Numbered from the stretch's first letter, positions 19,459 through 29,824 are shown. The stretch is DNA of 64,000 nt from Winogradskyella sp. PC-19 (GCF_002163855.1 NZ_CP019332.1:1219145-1283144), one strand, 5' to 3'. Notes: generated from the letters alone by a model not told the origin. Program-made: numbers and translations.

Positions 19459-20559
19459 TTATTTTTTCAAGTTACCTATAAACTCATCAAACAAATATGT
19501 TGAGTCGTTTGGTCCAGGACTTGCTTCTGGATGGTATTGTACAGAAAAACAGTTTTTATCTTTTATTCGAATTCCTGCTACAGTATCATCGTTAAGATGC
19601 ACGTGCGTAATTTCGATGTTAGAATTGGCTTCCGTTTCTTCTCTATTAATAGCAAATCCGTGGTTTTGAGACGTGATTTCTCCTTTTCCTGTTAACAGGT
19701 TTTTTACTGGGTGATTTATACCTCTGTGACCATTATGCATTTTGTATGTAGAGATTCCGTTGGCTAAAGCTATAACTTGATGGCCTAAGCAAATACCAAA
19801 TAGAGGTTTATCTTTTGCTATAATTTGTTTAGCCACTTCTTGCGCTTCAACTAATGGCTCTGGATCGCCAGGACCATTAGACAAGAAATATCCATCTGGA
19901 TTAAATGCTTCTAAATCCTCAAACTTAGAATTATAAGGAAACACTTTAATGTAAGCATCTCGTTGCGCTAAATTACGTAGGATATTCTTTTTAATACCTA
20001 TATCTAATGCCGCTATTTTATAAGTTGCATTTTCATCTCCGTAGAAGTAAGGCTCTTTAGTAGATACTTTTGAAGCTAACTCCAAACCATTCATACTCGG
20101 TTGTTCTGCTAATTTCTTTTTTAAACTTTCAATATTATTAACATCAGTAGAAATAACAGCATTCATTGCACCATTGTCTCTTATATAGCTAACTAAAGCT
20201 CGAGTATCTACATGAGATATGGCTAATGTATTATTTTTATCAAAAAAGTCTTCTAGAGATCTATCGGCTCCAGGTCTTGAATATTCAAAACTGAAATTTT
20301 TACAAATTAATCCAGCAATTTTGACTGAGTCTGATTCGACTTCACTGTCTTTTGTTCCGTAATTTCCAATATGAGCATTAGTAGTTACCATCAATTGTCC
20401 AAAATATGATGGGTCAGTAAAGATTTCTTGATAACCAGTTGTTCCTGTATTGAAACAAACTTCTCCAAATGCAGTACCTTCTTTACCAATAGACTTACCA
20501 TGAAAAATAGTACCGTCAGCTAAGAGTATAAGCGCTTTTTTTCTTTGTTTGTATTTCAT
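19459..20559 (-). CDS. carA: Carbamoyl-phosphate synthase small (glutaminase) subunit
   Basis: A 366-residue subunit that releases ammonia from glutamine for the large subunit CarB, which makes carbamoyl phosphate for pyrimidines and arginine. The class I amidotransferase triad is visible: GICLGHQ (nucleophile Cys) and the QYHPEASPGP segment (His and Glu). The N-terminal CarA-specific domain (GTTGYQEIFTDPSYFGQ) is also present. carB is not adjacent. It lies between the ribosomal array and eno, each bounded by terminators. Confidence 0.96.
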   Translation of the reverse strand: MKYKQRKKALILLADGTIFHGKSIGKEGTAFGEVCFNTGTTGYQEIFTDPSYFGQLMVTTNAHIGNYGTKDSEVESDSVKIAGLICKNFSFEYSRPGADRSLEDFFDKNNTLAISHVDTRALVSYIRDNGAMNAVISTDVNNIESLKKKLAEQPSMNGLELASKVSTKEPYFYGDENATYKIAALDIGIKKNILRNLAQRDAYIKVFPYNSKFEDLEAFNPDGYFLSNGPGDPEPLVEAQEVAKQIIAKDKPLFGICLGHQVIALANGISTYKMHNGHRGINHPVKNLLTGKGEITSQNHGFAINREETEANSNIEITHVHLNDDTVAGIRIKDKNCFSVQYHPEASPGPNDSTYLFDEFIGNLKK

Positions 20560-20621
20560 TTGCTGTGTTGTTGTTTTTAGTTTCTTTTTAAAAAACCTTG
20601 GTTGTACAAAATTCCAAAAAA

Positions 20622-20650
20622 AAAGGATAAACTGAAACAGTCTATCCTTT
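20622..20650 (-). terminator. Terminator of the ribosomal protein array
   Basis: AAAGGATA (20622-20629) pairs with TATCCTTT (20643-20650), with a further ACTG/CAG(T) pairing inside, 24 bases after the rplQ stop. The reverse strand then has a run of nine T. It marks the end of the 17-kb transcription unit. Confidence 0.88.
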
Positions 20651-20674
20651 ATATTTATTAATGCTTATTAACAT

Positions 20675-21148
20675 TTATTCTTCTTCGTTAGTAGCTTTAG
20701 TATCTACTGGTGGTGTGGCAACAGCTTTTTTTCCACCTCTTCTACTTCTACGAGTCGTTTTCTTAGCAGCTTTATCTGCATTGTATATCTCGTTATAGTC
20801 TACTAACTCAATCATTGCCATATCAGCGTTATCACCAAGTCTGTTTCCTAATTTGATAATACGAGTATAACCTCCAGGACGTTCACCAATTTTAGCAGCA
20901 ACGTCTCTAAATAATTCAGTTACAGCTTCTTTTTGTCTAAGTTTAGAAAATACAATACGTCTGTTGTGTGTTGTATCTGTTTTAGACTTAGTAATCATTG
21001 GCTCAACAAACTGTTTCAAAGCTTTAGCTTTTGCTACTGTTGTGTTAATACGTTTGTGTTCGATTAAAGAACAAGCCATATTAGCTAACATTGCTTTTCT
21101 GTGAGCAGTCTTACGACCTAAGTGATTGAATTTTTTTCCGTGTCTCAT
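20675..21148 (-). CDS. rplQ: 50S ribosomal protein L17
   Basis: 157 residues, against about 127 in E. coli. The core [12 protein letters not shown] to [18 protein letters not shown] is standard; the extra ~35 residues form a tail that is first very basic ([13 protein letters not shown]) and then acidic (ATNEEE), as in other Bacteroidota. L17 sits near the exit tunnel of the large subunit. Last gene of the alpha part of the array, 69 bases after rpoA and followed by a terminator. Confidence 0.95.
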   Translation of the reverse strand: MRHGKKFNHLGRKTAHRKAMLANMACSLIEHKRINTTVAKAKALKQFVEPMITKSKTDTTHNRRIVFSKLRQKEAVTELFRDVAAKIGERPGGYTRIIKLGNRLGDNADMAMIELVDYNEIYNADKAAKKTTRRSRRGGKKAVATPPVDTKATNEEE

Positions 21149-21217
21149 GACTTTTGTTTTATCATCTTGCTACCAAACTCTTTTTTGAGGAGCAAAATAT
21201 GATTATTAAAATTTGTG

Positions 21218-22210
21218 TTAGTCTTTATCTAACTTGTATTTACTTAAATCCATTCCGAAGTTAAGACCTTTAACGTTTACTAGTTCTTCTAGCTCAGTTA
21301 AAGACTTCTTACCAAAGTTTCTGAATTTCATTAAATCGTTTTTGTTGAAAGATACTAAGTCTCCTAGGGTATCTACTTCTGCAGCTTTTAAGCAGTTAAG
21401 CGCACGTACAGAAAGATCCATATCAACTAACTTAGTTTTTAATAGTTGTCTCATGTGAAGTGACTCTTCATCATAAGTTTCAGTCTGTGCAATTTCATCA
21501 GCTTCTAAAGTGATACGCTCATCAGAGAATAACATGAAGTGATGAATTAATATTTTTGCTGCTTCAGTCAATGCATCTTTTGGATGAATTGATCCGTCAG
21601 TTTGAATTTCGAAAACTAATTTTTCGTAATCCGTTTTTTGCTCAACACGGAAATTTTCGATTCCGTATTTCACATTTTTTATTGGTGTGTAAATTGAATC
21701 TGTAAAAATTGTACCTATTGGGGCTGAAGCTTTTTTGTTTTCTTCTGCTGGCACATAACCTCTACCTTTTTCAATTGTAATTTCCATGTTAATGTTAACT
21801 TTTGGATCTAGGTTACAGATAACTAAATCTGTATTTAATACTTGGAATCCAGAGATAAACTTTTGGAAATCTCCTGCTGTAATTTGCTCTTGACCTGAAA
21901 TAGAAATTGTAACAGTTTCGTTATCTACTTCATCAATTTGACGCTTAAAGTTAACTTGCTTTAAGTTCAAAATCATTTCAGTTACATCTTCTACTACACC
22001 AGAAATTGTAGAAAACTCGTGATCTACTCCTTCAATACGAACAGAAGTGATTGCAAAACCTTCTAAAGAAGATAATAATACACGTCTTAATGCATTACCT
22101 ACTGTTAAACCATAACCAGGCTCTAATGGTCTGAACTCGAATTTACCTTCGAATTCATTAGAATCTATCATGATTACTTTATCGGGCTTCTGAAAATTTA
22201 ATATTGCCAT
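21218..22210 (-). CDS. rpoA: DNA-directed RNA polymerase subunit alpha
   Basis: 330 residues, full length. The N-terminal assembly domain begins with [25 protein letters not shown]; the C-terminal domain, which contacts activators and UP elements, includes [16 protein letters not shown] and the [11 protein letters not shown] helix-hairpin-helix. Alpha dimerises to start polymerase assembly. A 98-base spacer separates it from rpsD upstream. Confidence 0.97.
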   Translation of the reverse strand: MAILNFQKPDKVIMIDSNEFEGKFEFRPLEPGYGLTVGNALRRVLLSSLEGFAITSVRIEGVDHEFSTISGVVEDVTEMILNLKQVNFKRQIDEVDNETVTISISGQEQITAGDFQKFISGFQVLNTDLVICNLDPKVNINMEITIEKGRGYVPAEENKKASAPIGTIFTDSIYTPIKNVKYGIENFRVEQKTDYEKLVFEIQTDGSIHPKDALTEAAKILIHHFMLFSDERITLEADEIAQTETYDEESLHMRQLLKTKLVDMDLSVRALNCLKAAEVDTLGDLVSFNKNDLMKFRNFGKKSLTELEELVNVKGLNFGMDLSKYKLDKD

Positions 22211-22308
22211 ATTTTCTTCGTTTTGATTGTTGCTTGGTTGCGCGGTTTATAAGTTTGAAGAATTCTAACAAACCCTTTGGCCAAACACCAATATGATTAA
22301 TTTATTTC

Positions 22309-22914
22309 TTATTTAGAGTAAAGTTCAACGATAAACTGTTCGTTGATTTGCTCAGGAATTTGGATACGTGCAGGTACAGAAACATAAGTACCAGATTTAG
22401 TATCGTTGTTCCAAGTAATCCATTCGTAAACATTGCTAGAATTAGCTAATGAATTAGTAATTGCTTCTAAAGATTTAGATTTTTCTCTAACACCAACAAC
22501 GTCTCCAGCTTTTAATTGGTAAGAAGGAATGTTTACCTTTTCACCATTAACTGTAATGTGTCTATGTGATACTAACTGACGTGCACCACTACGTGTCGGA
22601 GCAATACCCATTCTGAAAACAACGTTATCTAAACGAGATTCACATAATTGTAATAATACTTCACCTGTAATACCTTGTGCTGCAGTTGCTCTTTTGAACA
22701 TGTTTCTGAATTGCTTTTCTAAAATACCATAGGTGTATTTAGCTTTTTGCTTCTCCATTAATTGGATTGCATATTCAGATTTTTTTCCACGACGACGGTT
22801 GTTTCCGTGTTGCCCTGGAGGATAATTTCTTTTTTCGAAGGCTTTGTCATCTCCGAAGATAGCTTGACCAAATTTTCGAGCTATTTTAGTTTTAGGACCA
22901 GTATATCTTGCCAT
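22309..22914 (-). CDS. rpsD: 30S ribosomal protein S4
   Basis: 201 residues. The S4 RNA-binding domain [18 protein letters not shown] followed by [14 protein letters not shown] is intact. No zinc-binding cysteine cluster is seen at the N-terminus ([14 protein letters not shown]), so this is the zinc-free form. S4 nucleates the 16S 5' domain and in several bacteria represses its own operon. A 204-base spacer with a consensus promoter precedes it, so it can be transcribed apart from the upstream genes. Confidence 0.97.
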   Translation of the reverse strand: MARYTGPKTKIARKFGQAIFGDDKAFEKRNYPPGQHGNNRRRGKKSEYAIQLMEKQKAKYTYGILEKQFRNMFKRATAAQGITGEVLLQLCESRLDNVVFRMGIAPTRSGARQLVSHRHITVNGEKVNIPSYQLKAGDVVGVREKSKSLEAITNSLANSSNVYEWITWNNDTKSGTYVSVPARIQIPEQINEQFIVELYSK

Positions 22915-23014
22915 TTTTAATTTGTTTTGAAAGTGATTTTAGAATTAAGGTCTTATGCTTATCCTTCTAAATCGTTTGCCTTTCGTTGATACTTGTTTAT
23001 AATTTTTCAGTTTG

Positions 23015-23043
23015 CAAATTTACACAAAATAAACTAATAACAA
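23015..23043 (-). promoter_or_regulatory. Internal promoter upstream of rpsD
   Basis: On the reverse strand TTG (23043-23041), 18 bases, then TAAATTTG (23022-23015) match the Bacteroidota promoter. Expected start about 23008, giving a ~94-base leader before the S4 start. Confidence 0.7.
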
Positions 23044-23066
23044 TACGCTAGTATCGATATTAGTTT
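23031..23066. promoter_or_regulatory. 9-base inverted repeat around the rpsD promoter -33 box
   Basis: AAACTAATA (23031-23039) and TATTAGTTT (23058-23066) are perfect inverted copies. Between them lies a near-palindrome CTAGTATCGATATTAG. It could be an operator, or a stem in read-through RNA from rpsK. Confidence 0.4.
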
Positions 23067-23101
23067 ATAATGATAAAATTTGTCTTATTATATAGTCAAA
23101 C

Positions 23102-23117
23102 CTGATATTAATATCAG
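23102..23117 (-). terminator. 16-base palindrome just after rpsK
   Basis: CTGATATTAATATCAG is a perfect palindrome starting one base after the rpsK stop. There is no T run directly after it on the reverse strand, so it looks more like an mRNA 3'-end or processing hairpin than a full terminator. Confidence 0.4.
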
Positions 23118-23118
23118 A

Positions 23119-23502
23119 TTATACTCTACGTCTTTTTGGTGGACGACAACCGTTGTGCGGTAAAGGAGTAACATCAATAATTTCTGATACTTCAATTCCT
23201 GCGTTGTGTATAGATCTGATAGCAGATTCTCTACCATTACCAGGGCCTTTTACATACACTTTTACTTTCTTTAATCCAGCTTCTTTTGCAACTCCAGCAG
23301 CATCTTCTGCAGCTAATTGAGCAGCGTAAGGTGTGTTCTTTTTAGAACCTCTAAAACCCATTTTACCAGCTGATGACCAAGAAATTACGTCACCTTTTTT
23401 ATTTGTTAAAGAAACAATGATGTTGTTAAAAGATGCAGTTATGTGCGCTTCTCCAATAGCATCAACTATTACTTTACGTTTTTTTGTACTTGACTTTGCC
23501 AT
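23119..23502 (-). CDS. rpsK: 30S ribosomal protein S11
   Basis: 127 residues. The family signatures [33 protein letters not shown] and the closing [12 protein letters not shown] are present. S11 forms part of the 30S platform near the mRNA exit. It follows rpsM by 100 bases and is followed by an unusually long 204-base spacer. Confidence 0.97.
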   Translation of the reverse strand: MAKSSTKKRKVIVDAIGEAHITASFNNIIVSLTNKKGDVISWSSAGKMGFRGSKKNTPYAAQLAAEDAAGVAKEAGLKKVKVYVKGPGNGRESAIRSIHNAGIEVSEIIDVTPLPHNGCRPPKRRRV

Positions 23503-23602
23503 ATTTATTAGTTTTTAGTTAATAGTGAATAGTCGCTAGAATCCTAAACCTTTTATAATTTCGAACAGATTCCTTCCAACGTCTATAGACTAAAGACTAT
23601 TT

Positions 23603-23977
23603 TTATTTAGTTACTTTCTTTTTGTTAGCAACTGTTTTTCTTCTTCCTTTTCTTGTACGAGAGTTGTTCTTAGTACGTTGTCCTCTTAATGGAAGACCTG
23701 CTCTATGACGGATTCCTCTGTAACATCCGATATCCATTAAACGTTTAATGTTTAATTGAGTTTCTGAACGTAATTCGCCTTCAATCTTGAAAGTTCCTAC
23801 AGCTTCACGGATTGCTCCGATTTGGTCATCTGTCCAATCTTGTACTTTAGTGCTTTCATCAACTTTAGCAGTTGCTAAAATTTCTTTTGCACGACTTCTA
23901 CCTACTCCGTAGATATAAGTTAAAGAGATAACTCCTCTTTTTTGTTTTGGTATGTCTACACCTGCAATTCTTGCCAT
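23603..23977 (-). CDS. rpsM: 30S ribosomal protein S13
   Basis: 124 residues. The start [26 protein letters not shown] and the basic C-terminal part [19 protein letters not shown], with RHRAGLP before it, are typical. S13 sits in the head of the 30S subunit and contacts the P-site tRNA and the 50S subunit. It starts two bases after the rpmJ stop. Confidence 0.97.
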   Translation of the reverse strand: MARIAGVDIPKQKRGVISLTYIYGVGRSRAKEILATAKVDESTKVQDWTDDQIGAIREAVGTFKIEGELRSETQLNIKRLMDIGCYRGIRHRAGLPLRGQRTKNNSRTRKGRRKTVANKKKVTK

Positions 23978-23979
23978 AA

Positions 23980-24096
23980 CTACCCTTGTCTTTGTTTGAA
24001 TCTAGGATTCTTTTTGTTAATTACGTAAAGTCTTCCTTTTCTACGTACCAATTTGCAATCGGCACTTCTTTTTTTAACTGATGCTCTTACTTTCAT
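23980..24096 (-). CDS. rpmJ: 50S ribosomal protein L36, zinc-free type
   Basis: A 38-residue protein starting [15 protein letters not shown] and ending PRFKQRQG, with ATG at 24094-24096 and TAG at 23980-23982. The usual four zinc ligands (three Cys and one His) are reduced to a single Cys: the first Cys pair is RSADC, the third is lost in VINKK, and the His is Phe. It is thus the C-minus form that does not need zinc. It lies between infA and rpsM, as is usual. Confidence 0.95.
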   Translation of the reverse strand: MKVRASVKKRSADCKLVRRKGRLYVINKKNPRFKQRQG

Positions 24097-24121
24097 CTGT
24101 TTTGATTTTTAAATACTAATA

Positions 24122-24337
24122 TTAGTATCTGTAAGTTATACGAGCCTTAGTTAAATCATAAGGACTCATTTCTAATTTTACTTTGTCACCCGGCAATAAC
24201 TTAATGTAATGCATACGCATCTTACCAGATATGTGTGCTGTTACAATATGACCGTTTTCTAATTCTACACGGAACATTGCGTTTGATAATGCCTCTATAA
24301 TTGTACCGTCTTGCTCTATTGCTGCTTGTTTTGCCAT
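24122..24337 (-). CDS. infA: Translation initiation factor IF-1
   Basis: 71 residues, a single S1/OB-fold domain. [23 protein letters not shown] and [33 protein letters not shown] are characteristic. IF-1 blocks the ribosomal A site during initiation. It follows secY after 10 bases; adk and map, often placed between secY and infA elsewhere, are missing here. Confidence 0.97.
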   Translation of the reverse strand: MAKQAAIEQDGTIIEALSNAMFRVELENGHIVTAHISGKMRMHYIKLLPGDKVKLEMSPYDLTKARITYRY

Positions 24338-24347
24338 CGTATAAATA

Positions 24348-25697
24348 TTATTGAGCTACTGCTTTTCTATTTTTACCTGATTTCATCAACCCGTCATAGT
24401 GCTTGTTCAACAAATAAGAATTTATTTGTTGCATAGTGTCTATTGCAACTCCAACCATAATTAATAGTGATGTTCCACCGAAGAACAATGCCCAACCTTG
24501 TTGTACACCAATTAACTTTACTACAAATGCTGGGAACACAGCAATAAGCGCTAAGAAAATAGAACCCGGTAAGGTAATTTGAGACATGATTTTGTCTAAA
24601 TATTCTGAAGTTTCGCTTCCTGGACGAATGCCAGGAATAAAACCACCACTACGTTTTAAATCATCTGCCATTTTGTTCGTAGGAACAGTAATAGCAGTAT
24701 AAAAATATGTAAATACAATAATTAAAAGTGCAAATACTAAGTTGTACCAAAATCCGAAGATATCAGAAAAATTAGCTTGCATCCACTGACCTGCATCAGT
24801 TCCTTCCAACCAAGAAGATCTACCTATCAATCCAGGTACAAACATAATTGCTTGTGCAAAGATTATTGGCATTACACCTGAAGCATTTAATTTCAATGGT
24901 AAAAACTGACGAGAACCAAATACATTTTTCTCAAAACCACCAGTAGCAGTTCTTCGAGCATATTGCACTTGTATTTTACGCACAGCCATTACTAATAATA
25001 TTGAAGCTAATATGATTAAGAACCAAATTACAATCTCAATTAATATTAACATGAAACCACCGTTTCCTTCTAATCTAGATGCTGAGTTTAATAAGAATGA
25101 TTGCGGTAATGTAGCAATAATACCTACCATAATTAATAATGATATACCATTACCAATACCTTTGTCAGTAATCTTCTCACCCAACCACATCGCAAAAATA
25201 CAACCTGTAACTAGTATTACTATTGAAGAGAAGTAGAATAAACCACCTGTACCTAATAAGAAGGCACTAGAAGGAATACCTAAACTTGGCAAACTTACTA
25301 AGTAACCTGGCGCCTGAACTAAACAAATAGCAATTGTTAACCAACGTGTGATTTGATTAATCTTCTTACGACCACTCTCTCCTTCTTTCTGTAATTTCTG
25401 TAAATAAGGAATAGCAATTCCCATTAACTGAACTACAATCGAAGCCGATATGTAAGGCATAATACCTAAGGCAAATACTGATGCGTTAGCAAAAGCACCA
25501 CCTGTAAAGGCATTTAATAAACCAAGAATACCACTACCTGTAGTTTCTTGAATTCCACCCAACTGAGTTGCATCAATACCAGGCAAAACTACTTGAGCAC
25601 CAAAACGATATACCAATAATAACCCAAGAGTTAATATTATTCTATCCTTAAGCTCTGTAATTTTCCAGACGTTTTTTAATGTATCTATTATCTTCAT
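24348..25697 (-). CDS. secY: Preprotein translocase channel subunit SecY
   Basis: 449 residues with about ten membrane segments. The plug and early helices ([17 protein letters not shown]), the segment [14 protein letters not shown], and [16 protein letters not shown] with the following GFIPGIRPG cytoplasmic loop are recognisable. SecY forms the Sec channel that exports the signal-peptide proteins in this window, including the two type IX cargo proteins. Placed between rplO and infA as the last part of the spc block. Confidence 0.97.
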   Translation of the reverse strand: MKIIDTLKNVWKITELKDRIILTLGLLLVYRFGAQVVLPGIDATQLGGIQETTGSGILGLLNAFTGGAFANASVFALGIMPYISASIVVQLMGIAIPYLQKLQKEGESGRKKINQITRWLTIAICLVQAPGYLVSLPSLGIPSSAFLLGTGGLFYFSSIVILVTGCIFAMWLGEKITDKGIGNGISLLIMVGIIATLPQSFLLNSASRLEGNGGFMLILIEIVIWFLIILASILLVMAVRKIQVQYARRTATGGFEKNVFGSRQFLPLKLNASGVMPIIFAQAIMFVPGLIGRSSWLEGTDAGQWMQANFSDIFGFWYNLVFALLIIVFTYFYTAITVPTNKMADDLKRSGGFIPGIRPGSETSEYLDKIMSQITLPGSIFLALIAVFPAFVVKLIGVQQGWALFFGGTSLLIMVGVAIDTMQQINSYLLNKHYDGLMKSGKNRKAVAQ

Positions 25698-25707
25698 TCT
25701 AAATATC

Positions 25708-26160
25708 TTATAAAGTTACAGCTTCACCACCAGCAGCTTCAATAGCAGCTTTTGCCGACGCAGTAAATTTATGAGCTTTAACTGTTAATTTTGATTTTAA
25801 TTCGCCTCTACCTAAAATTTTAACCAGCTCATTTTTACCAGCTAATCTTAATTCTACAAGCGTATCAAAATCTACAGTATCTTTAATCTTCTTTGCTTCC
25901 ACCAATTCTTGTAATGTATCCAAGTTTACACCTTGATACTCTACTCTGTTAATGTTAGTAAAACCAAATTTAGGTACACGTCGTTGTAATGGCATTTGAC
26001 CACCTTCAAATCCTAATTTTTTAGAATAACCAGAACGTGACTTTGCTCCTTTGTGACCACGTGTAGCGGTACCACCTTTTCCAGAACCTTGACCACGACC
26101 AATGCGCTTTCCTTGTTTTTTTACTGAACCTTCTGCAGGTTTTAAATTACTTAAATCCAT
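25708..26160 (-). CDS. rplO: 50S ribosomal protein L15
   Basis: 150 residues. The glycine-rich start RIGRGQGSGKGGTATRGHKGAKSR and the segment GFEGGQMPLQRRVPKFGF are diagnostic. L15 binds 23S rRNA late in assembly of the large subunit. It lies 10 bases before secY and 16 after rpmD. Confidence 0.97.
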   Translation of the reverse strand: MDLSNLKPAEGSVKKQGKRIGRGQGSGKGGTATRGHKGAKSRSGYSKKLGFEGGQMPLQRRVPKFGFTNINRVEYQGVNLDTLQELVEAKKIKDTVDFDTLVELRLAGKNELVKILGRGELKSKLTVKAHKFTASAKAAIEAAGGEAVTL

Positions 26161-26176
26161 TGTTAAGTTATATTTT

Positions 26177-26356
26177 TTAAGCTTCTTCTACAGAAACTAA
26201 ATGTTCTACTTTCTTAACCATACCAAGGATGTTTGGTGTGGCATCGTGCTCTACAACTTGACCGATTTTTTTAAGACCTAAAGCTTCTAATGTTAACTTT
26301 TGTCTTTTTGTACGGTTAATTGCGCTCTTAACTTTCTTTACTTTAATCTTTGCCAT
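26177..26356 (-). CDS. rpmD: 50S ribosomal protein L30
   Basis: 59 residues, ATG at 26354-26356 and TAA at 26177-26179. The sequence starts MAKIKVKKVKSAINRTKRQK and contains LGLKKIGQVVEHDATPNILGMV, the L30 signature. It fills the gap between rpsE and rplO. Confidence 0.95.
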   Translation of the reverse strand: MAKIKVKKVKSAINRTKRQKLTLEALGLKKIGQVVEHDATPNILGMVKKVEHLVSVEEA

Positions 26357-26369
26357 CTTGTCCTAATGA

Positions 26370-26894
26370 TTATCCGTTAAATACTTTTTCAAGTGAAATA
26401 CCTCTTTCCTTAGCGATTGCACCAGCATCCCTTAGTTGCAATAAAGCATCAAAGGTAGCTTTTACTACGTTATGAGGGTTAGATGATCCTTGAGACTTAG
26501 ATAATACATCATGTACACCTACGGCTTCAAGAACTGTTCTTACAGCACCACCAGCAATAACACCGGTACCAGGAGCAGCTGGAATAATATTTACTCTAGC
26601 TCCGCCAAATTTACCTTTTTGTTCGTGTGGCAATGTTCCTTTTATGATAGGAATCTTAACTAAGTTTTTCTTAGCATCTTCTACGGCTTTAGCTATTGCT
26701 GTAGCAACGTCTTTAGATTTCCCTAAACCATGTCCTACAACACCAGCCTCATCACCAACTACTACGATAGCAGAAAAACCAAATGCTCTACCACCTTTAG
26801 TTACTTTAGTAACACGTTGTACGCCTACCAAACGGTCTTTTAAATCTAAACCTCCTGGTTTTACAAGCTCTGCGTTTTTATATTTTTGATACAT
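26370..26894 (-). CDS. rpsE: 30S ribosomal protein S5
   Basis: 174 residues. The double-stranded RNA-binding N-terminal part ([23 protein letters not shown]) and the C-terminal domain ([21 protein letters not shown]) are intact. S5 helps mRNA unwinding and decoding fidelity. Six bases downstream of rplR. Confidence 0.97.
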   Translation of the reverse strand: MYQKYKNAELVKPGGLDLKDRLVGVQRVTKVTKGGRAFGFSAIVVVGDEAGVVGHGLGKSKDVATAIAKAVEDAKKNLVKIPIIKGTLPHEQKGKFGGARVNIIPAAPGTGVIAGGAVRTVLEAVGVHDVLSKSQGSSNPHNVVKATFDALLQLRDAGAIAKERGISLEKVFNG

Positions 26895-26900
26895 AATGTC

Positions 26901-27257
26901 TTAAAATTTAAGTCCTGCTTCTCTAGCACCTTCTGCTAATGATTTTACTCTACCGTGGTATAAGTATCCACCTCTATCAAAAGAAATAGTCTCAACACCA
27001 GCTTTTAATGCTTTTTCAGCAATTGCCTTACCAACTAAAGCAGCAACTTCGGTTTTATTACCTTTTGTACCACTTACGTCTTTATCTCTTGAAGATGCAG
27101 CAGCGATAGTTTTACCAGTCACGTCATCTACGATTTGAGCATAAATTTCTTTATTACTTCTAAAAACAGATAATCTTGGTCTAGCTTCAGTACCAGATAC
27201 AATCTTACGTATTCTGTTTTTTATTCTTTGTCTTCTTTCGTTCTTTGTTAATGCCAT
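26901..27257 (-). CDS. rplR: 50S ribosomal protein L18
   Basis: 118 residues. [18 protein letters not shown] and the ending [26 protein letters not shown] are diagnostic. L18 binds 5S rRNA with L5 and attaches it to the large subunit. Ten bases after rplF. Confidence 0.97.
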   Translation of the reverse strand: MALTKNERRQRIKNRIRKIVSGTEARPRLSVFRSNKEIYAQIVDDVTGKTIAAASSRDKDVSGTKGNKTEVAALVGKAIAEKALKAGVETISFDRGGYLYHGRVKSLAEGAREAGLKF

Positions 27258-27267
27258 AACCTTACTA

Positions 27268-27810
27268 TTAAGCTGATTTACCTGCTTTTCTTCTTATTTC
27301 TTCACCAACAAACTTAACACCTTTACCTTTATATGGTTCTGGCTTACGGAATCCGCGAATTTTAGCTGCTACTTGACCAACTAATTGCTTGTCGTGCGAC
27401 GTTAACTTAACTATTGGATTTTTACCTTTTTCAGAAATTGTTTCTACTTTAACTTCTGGAGCAATATCCAAAATTATATTGTGTGAAAAACCTAAAGCTA
27501 AGTCTAATTTTTGTCCTTGGTTTGATGCTCTATAACCTACACCTACCAATTCTAATTCTTTAGTCCATCCTTTAGACACACCCTCAATCATGTTAGCGAT
27601 TAAGGCTCTATACAAACCATGTTTTGATTTGACTTCTTTCTTTTCAGACTGACGCTCTAATGTAATAGTAGCATCTTCTATTTTAATATCAACACCTGTG
27701 TACTCTTGAGTTAATTCGCCTAATTTACCTTTTGCAGTAATTACACCATCTTTAACTTCTACTGTTACACCTTCAGGAATTGAAACTGGATTTTTACCTA
27801 TTCTTGACAT
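27268..27810 (-). CDS. rplF: 50S ribosomal protein L6
   Basis: 180 residues from the chosen ATG at 27808-27810 ([14 protein letters not shown], the standard L6 start). An in-frame ATG 45 bases upstream would overlap rpsH and add a non-homologous MVAKYYVTF stretch, so it is not used; AGGAAG stands just before the chosen start. The C-terminal [23 protein letters not shown] is diagnostic. L6 lies by the GTPase-factor site. Confidence 0.95.
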   Translation of the reverse strand: MSRIGKNPVSIPEGVTVEVKDGVITAKGKLGELTQEYTGVDIKIEDATITLERQSEKKEVKSKHGLYRALIANMIEGVSKGWTKELELVGVGYRASNQGQKLDLALGFSHNIILDIAPEVKVETISEKGKNPIVKLTSHDKQLVGQVAAKIRGFRKPEPYKGKGVKFVGEEIRRKAGKSA

Positions 27811-27823
27811 ATCTTCCTGATTT

Positions 27824-28222
27824 TTAGTAAACGTAACATAATACTTCGCCACCAACGTTTTCTCTCTGCGCTTGTTTACCTGTCATAACTCCATGAGAAG
27901 TAGAAACAATTGCAATACCTAAACCATTTAAGATTCTTGGCATTTCGTTAGCGCCAGCATACTTACGTAAACCTGGTGTACTGATTCTTTGAATTTTTTT
28001 GATAACAGACTCTTTTGTGTCTTTATTGTACTTAAGAGCAATCTTAATTGTCCCTTGTACAGTTGAGTCATCAAATTTGTAACTTAAAATATATCCTTGG
28101 TCGAATAATATTTTAGTCATTTCTTTCTTTAAATTAGATGCTGGTATTTCAACCACTCTGTGGTTGGCTTTTACTGCATTTCTAACTCGCGTAAGATAAT
28201 CCGCTATTGGATCTGAATACAT
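27824..28222 (-). CDS. rpsH: 30S ribosomal protein S8
   Basis: 132 residues. DPIADYLTRVRNA at the N-terminus and the C-terminal GIAIVSTSHGVMTGKQAQRENVGGEVLCYVY are diagnostic. S8 binds the central domain of 16S rRNA and, in E. coli, represses the spc operon at the rplE message; no equivalent site was identified here. It lies 80 bases after rpsN. Confidence 0.97.
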   Translation of the reverse strand: MYSDPIADYLTRVRNAVKANHRVVEIPASNLKKEMTKILFDQGYILSYKFDDSTVQGTIKIALKYNKDTKESVIKKIQRISTPGLRKYAGANEMPRILNGLGIAIVSTSHGVMTGKQAQRENVGGEVLCYVY

Positions 28223-28302
28223 AGTTATTAATTTGCGGAATCGGTTTTTGGTTGTAGAACCTTTCTACACCAAACCTGAAACCAATTTATAATTCTTTAT
28301 AA

Positions 28303-28572
28303 TTACCAGCTTGCCTTTTTGACACCTGGGATTAAGCCTTGATTAGCCATTTCTCTAAACATAACACGAGAGATACCAAATTGTCTCATATAACCTTTTG
28401 GTCTACCTGTAAGTTTACAACGATTATGTTGACGGATTGGCGAAGCGTTTTTTGGTAACTTTTGTAATGCTTCGTAATCTCCAGCTTCTTTTAAAGCTTT
28501 ACGTTTAGCAGCATATTTAGCAACCGTTTTTGCGCGCTTTACCTCGCGGGCTTTCATTGATTCTTTTGCCAT
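28303..28572 (-). CDS. rpsN: 30S ribosomal protein S14
   Basis: 89 residues, the longer of the short forms. The C-terminal half ([38 protein letters not shown]) is typical. Only one Cys is present, so no CxxC-x12-CxxC zinc site exists; it is the zinc-free type. It starts two bases after the rplE stop. Confidence 0.96.
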   Translation of the reverse strand: MAKESMKAREVKRAKTVAKYAAKRKALKEAGDYEALQKLPKNASPIRQHNRCKLTGRPKGYMRQFGISRVMFREMANQGLIPGVKKASW

Positions 28573-28574
28573 AA

Positions 28575-29126
28575 TTAGTTCTTTTTAAAAGGTAATCCTA
28601 GTTCTGTTAAAAGTGATTTTGCTTCTTTATCAGTATCAGCTGTAGTTACAAATGTGATATCCATACCCGAAATTCTGTTGATTTTATCAATATCAATTTC
28701 TGGGAAGATAATTTGCTCTACAACACCTAAGTTATAGTTTCCACGACCATCAAAACCAGTAGCTTTGATACCGTTAAAATCTCTAACACGTGGTAATGCG
28801 GAAGTGATTAAACGATCTAAAAATTCGAACATTTGCTCTCCTCTTAAAGTTACCATAGCACCAATTGGCATACCTTTACGTAACTTAAATGAAGCGACAT
28901 CCTTCTTTGATAAAGTATGTATAGCTTTCTGACCAGATATTTTTGTTAATTCATCAACAGCGTGATCAACTAATTTCTTATCTGCTACAGCAGCACCAAC
29001 ACCTCTAGATATTACTATCTTAGTAAGCTTAGGTACTTGCATTACATTCTTGTAACCAAATTCTTCTGTAAGAGCAGGAACAACTTTGTCCTTGTACTCT
29101 TGTTTTAATCTTGCAACGTAAGCCAT
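28575..29126 (-). CDS. rplE: 50S ribosomal protein L5
   Basis: 183 residues. [33 protein letters not shown] and [18 protein letters not shown] are diagnostic. L5 binds 5S rRNA and contacts P-site tRNA. Two-base spacings to both rplX and rpsN suggest coupled translation. Confidence 0.97.
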   Translation of the reverse strand: MAYVARLKQEYKDKVVPALTEEFGYKNVMQVPKLTKIVISRGVGAAVADKKLVDHAVDELTKISGQKAIHTLSKKDVASFKLRKGMPIGAMVTLRGEQMFEFLDRLITSALPRVRDFNGIKATGFDGRGNYNLGVVEQIIFPEIDIDKINRISGMDITFVTTADTDKEAKSLLTELGLPFKKN

Positions 29127-29128
29127 AA

Positions 29129-29440
29129 CTAAATTACTTCATTAGATTTTTTAGAAAATCTCACTTTATTATCACCATCCATTTTGTAACCTACTCTTGT
29201 AGTTTCTCCTTTACCTGTTAATAAAGATAAATTTGACACGTGGATAGCTGCTTCTTTCTCTACGATACCACCTTGAGGACTCTGTGCACTTGGTTTAGTG
29301 TGTTTCTTTACCATGTTCACACCTTCTACGATGGCTTTGTTCTTTTCTATCAATACTTTAAGTACTTTACCTTCTGAGCCTTTGTGGTCTCCAGCAATTA
29401 CTTTTACAGTATCTCCAGTTTTTATTTTAAGCTTTGTCAT
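29129..29440 (-). CDS. rplX: 50S ribosomal protein L24
   Basis: 103 residues. The KOW motif [23 protein letters not shown] and [13 protein letters not shown] are diagnostic. L24 is an early assembly protein at the tunnel exit. Between rplN and rplE. Confidence 0.97.
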   Translation of the reverse strand: MTKLKIKTGDTVKVIAGDHKGSEGKVLKVLIEKNKAIVEGVNMVKKHTKPSAQSPQGGIVEKEAAIHVSNLSLLTGKGETTRVGYKMDGDNKVRFSKKSNEVI

Positions 29441-29453
29441 TTTTCTTAATGTA

Positions 29454-29822
29454 TTAAAGCACTTCTGGTGCTAATGATACAATTTTCATGAATTGTTTAT
29501 CACGAAGCTCTCTTGCTACTGGTCCAAAAACACGTGTTCCTCTCATTTCACCCGTTGGGTTTAAAAGCACACATGCGTTATCATCAAAACGGATGTAAGA
29601 TCCATCAGGACGTCTAACCTCTTTTGCAGTACGTACAACAACAGCTGTAGAAACAGCTCCTTTTTTGATACTACCATTTGGTGTCGCAGCTTTTACAGAA
29701 ACTACTATTTTATCACCAACTGATGCGTAACGTCTTTTTGTACCTCCAAGAACACGGATAGTTAATACTTCCTTTGCTCCTGTGTTGTCAGCTACTTTTA
29801 ATCTTGATTCTTGTTGTACCAT
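29454..29822 (-). CDS. rplN: 50S ribosomal protein L14
   Basis: 122 residues. [26 protein letters not shown] and the central [19 protein letters not shown] are diagnostic. L14 lies on the subunit interface and is the docking site of the silencing factor RsfS encoded at 5482-5853. Two bases after rpsQ. Confidence 0.97.
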   Translation of the reverse strand: MVQQESRLKVADNTGAKEVLTIRVLGGTKRRYASVGDKIVVSVKAATPNGSIKKGAVSTAVVVRTAKEVRRPDGSYIRFDDNACVLLNPTGEMRGTRVFGPVARELRDKQFMKIVSLAPEVL

Positions 29823-29824
29823 AA

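Noticed and set aside
27811-27855. Longer start for rplF
   Set aside because: It would overlap rpsH by 32 bases and adds residues foreign to L6; AGGAAG precedes the internal ATG.
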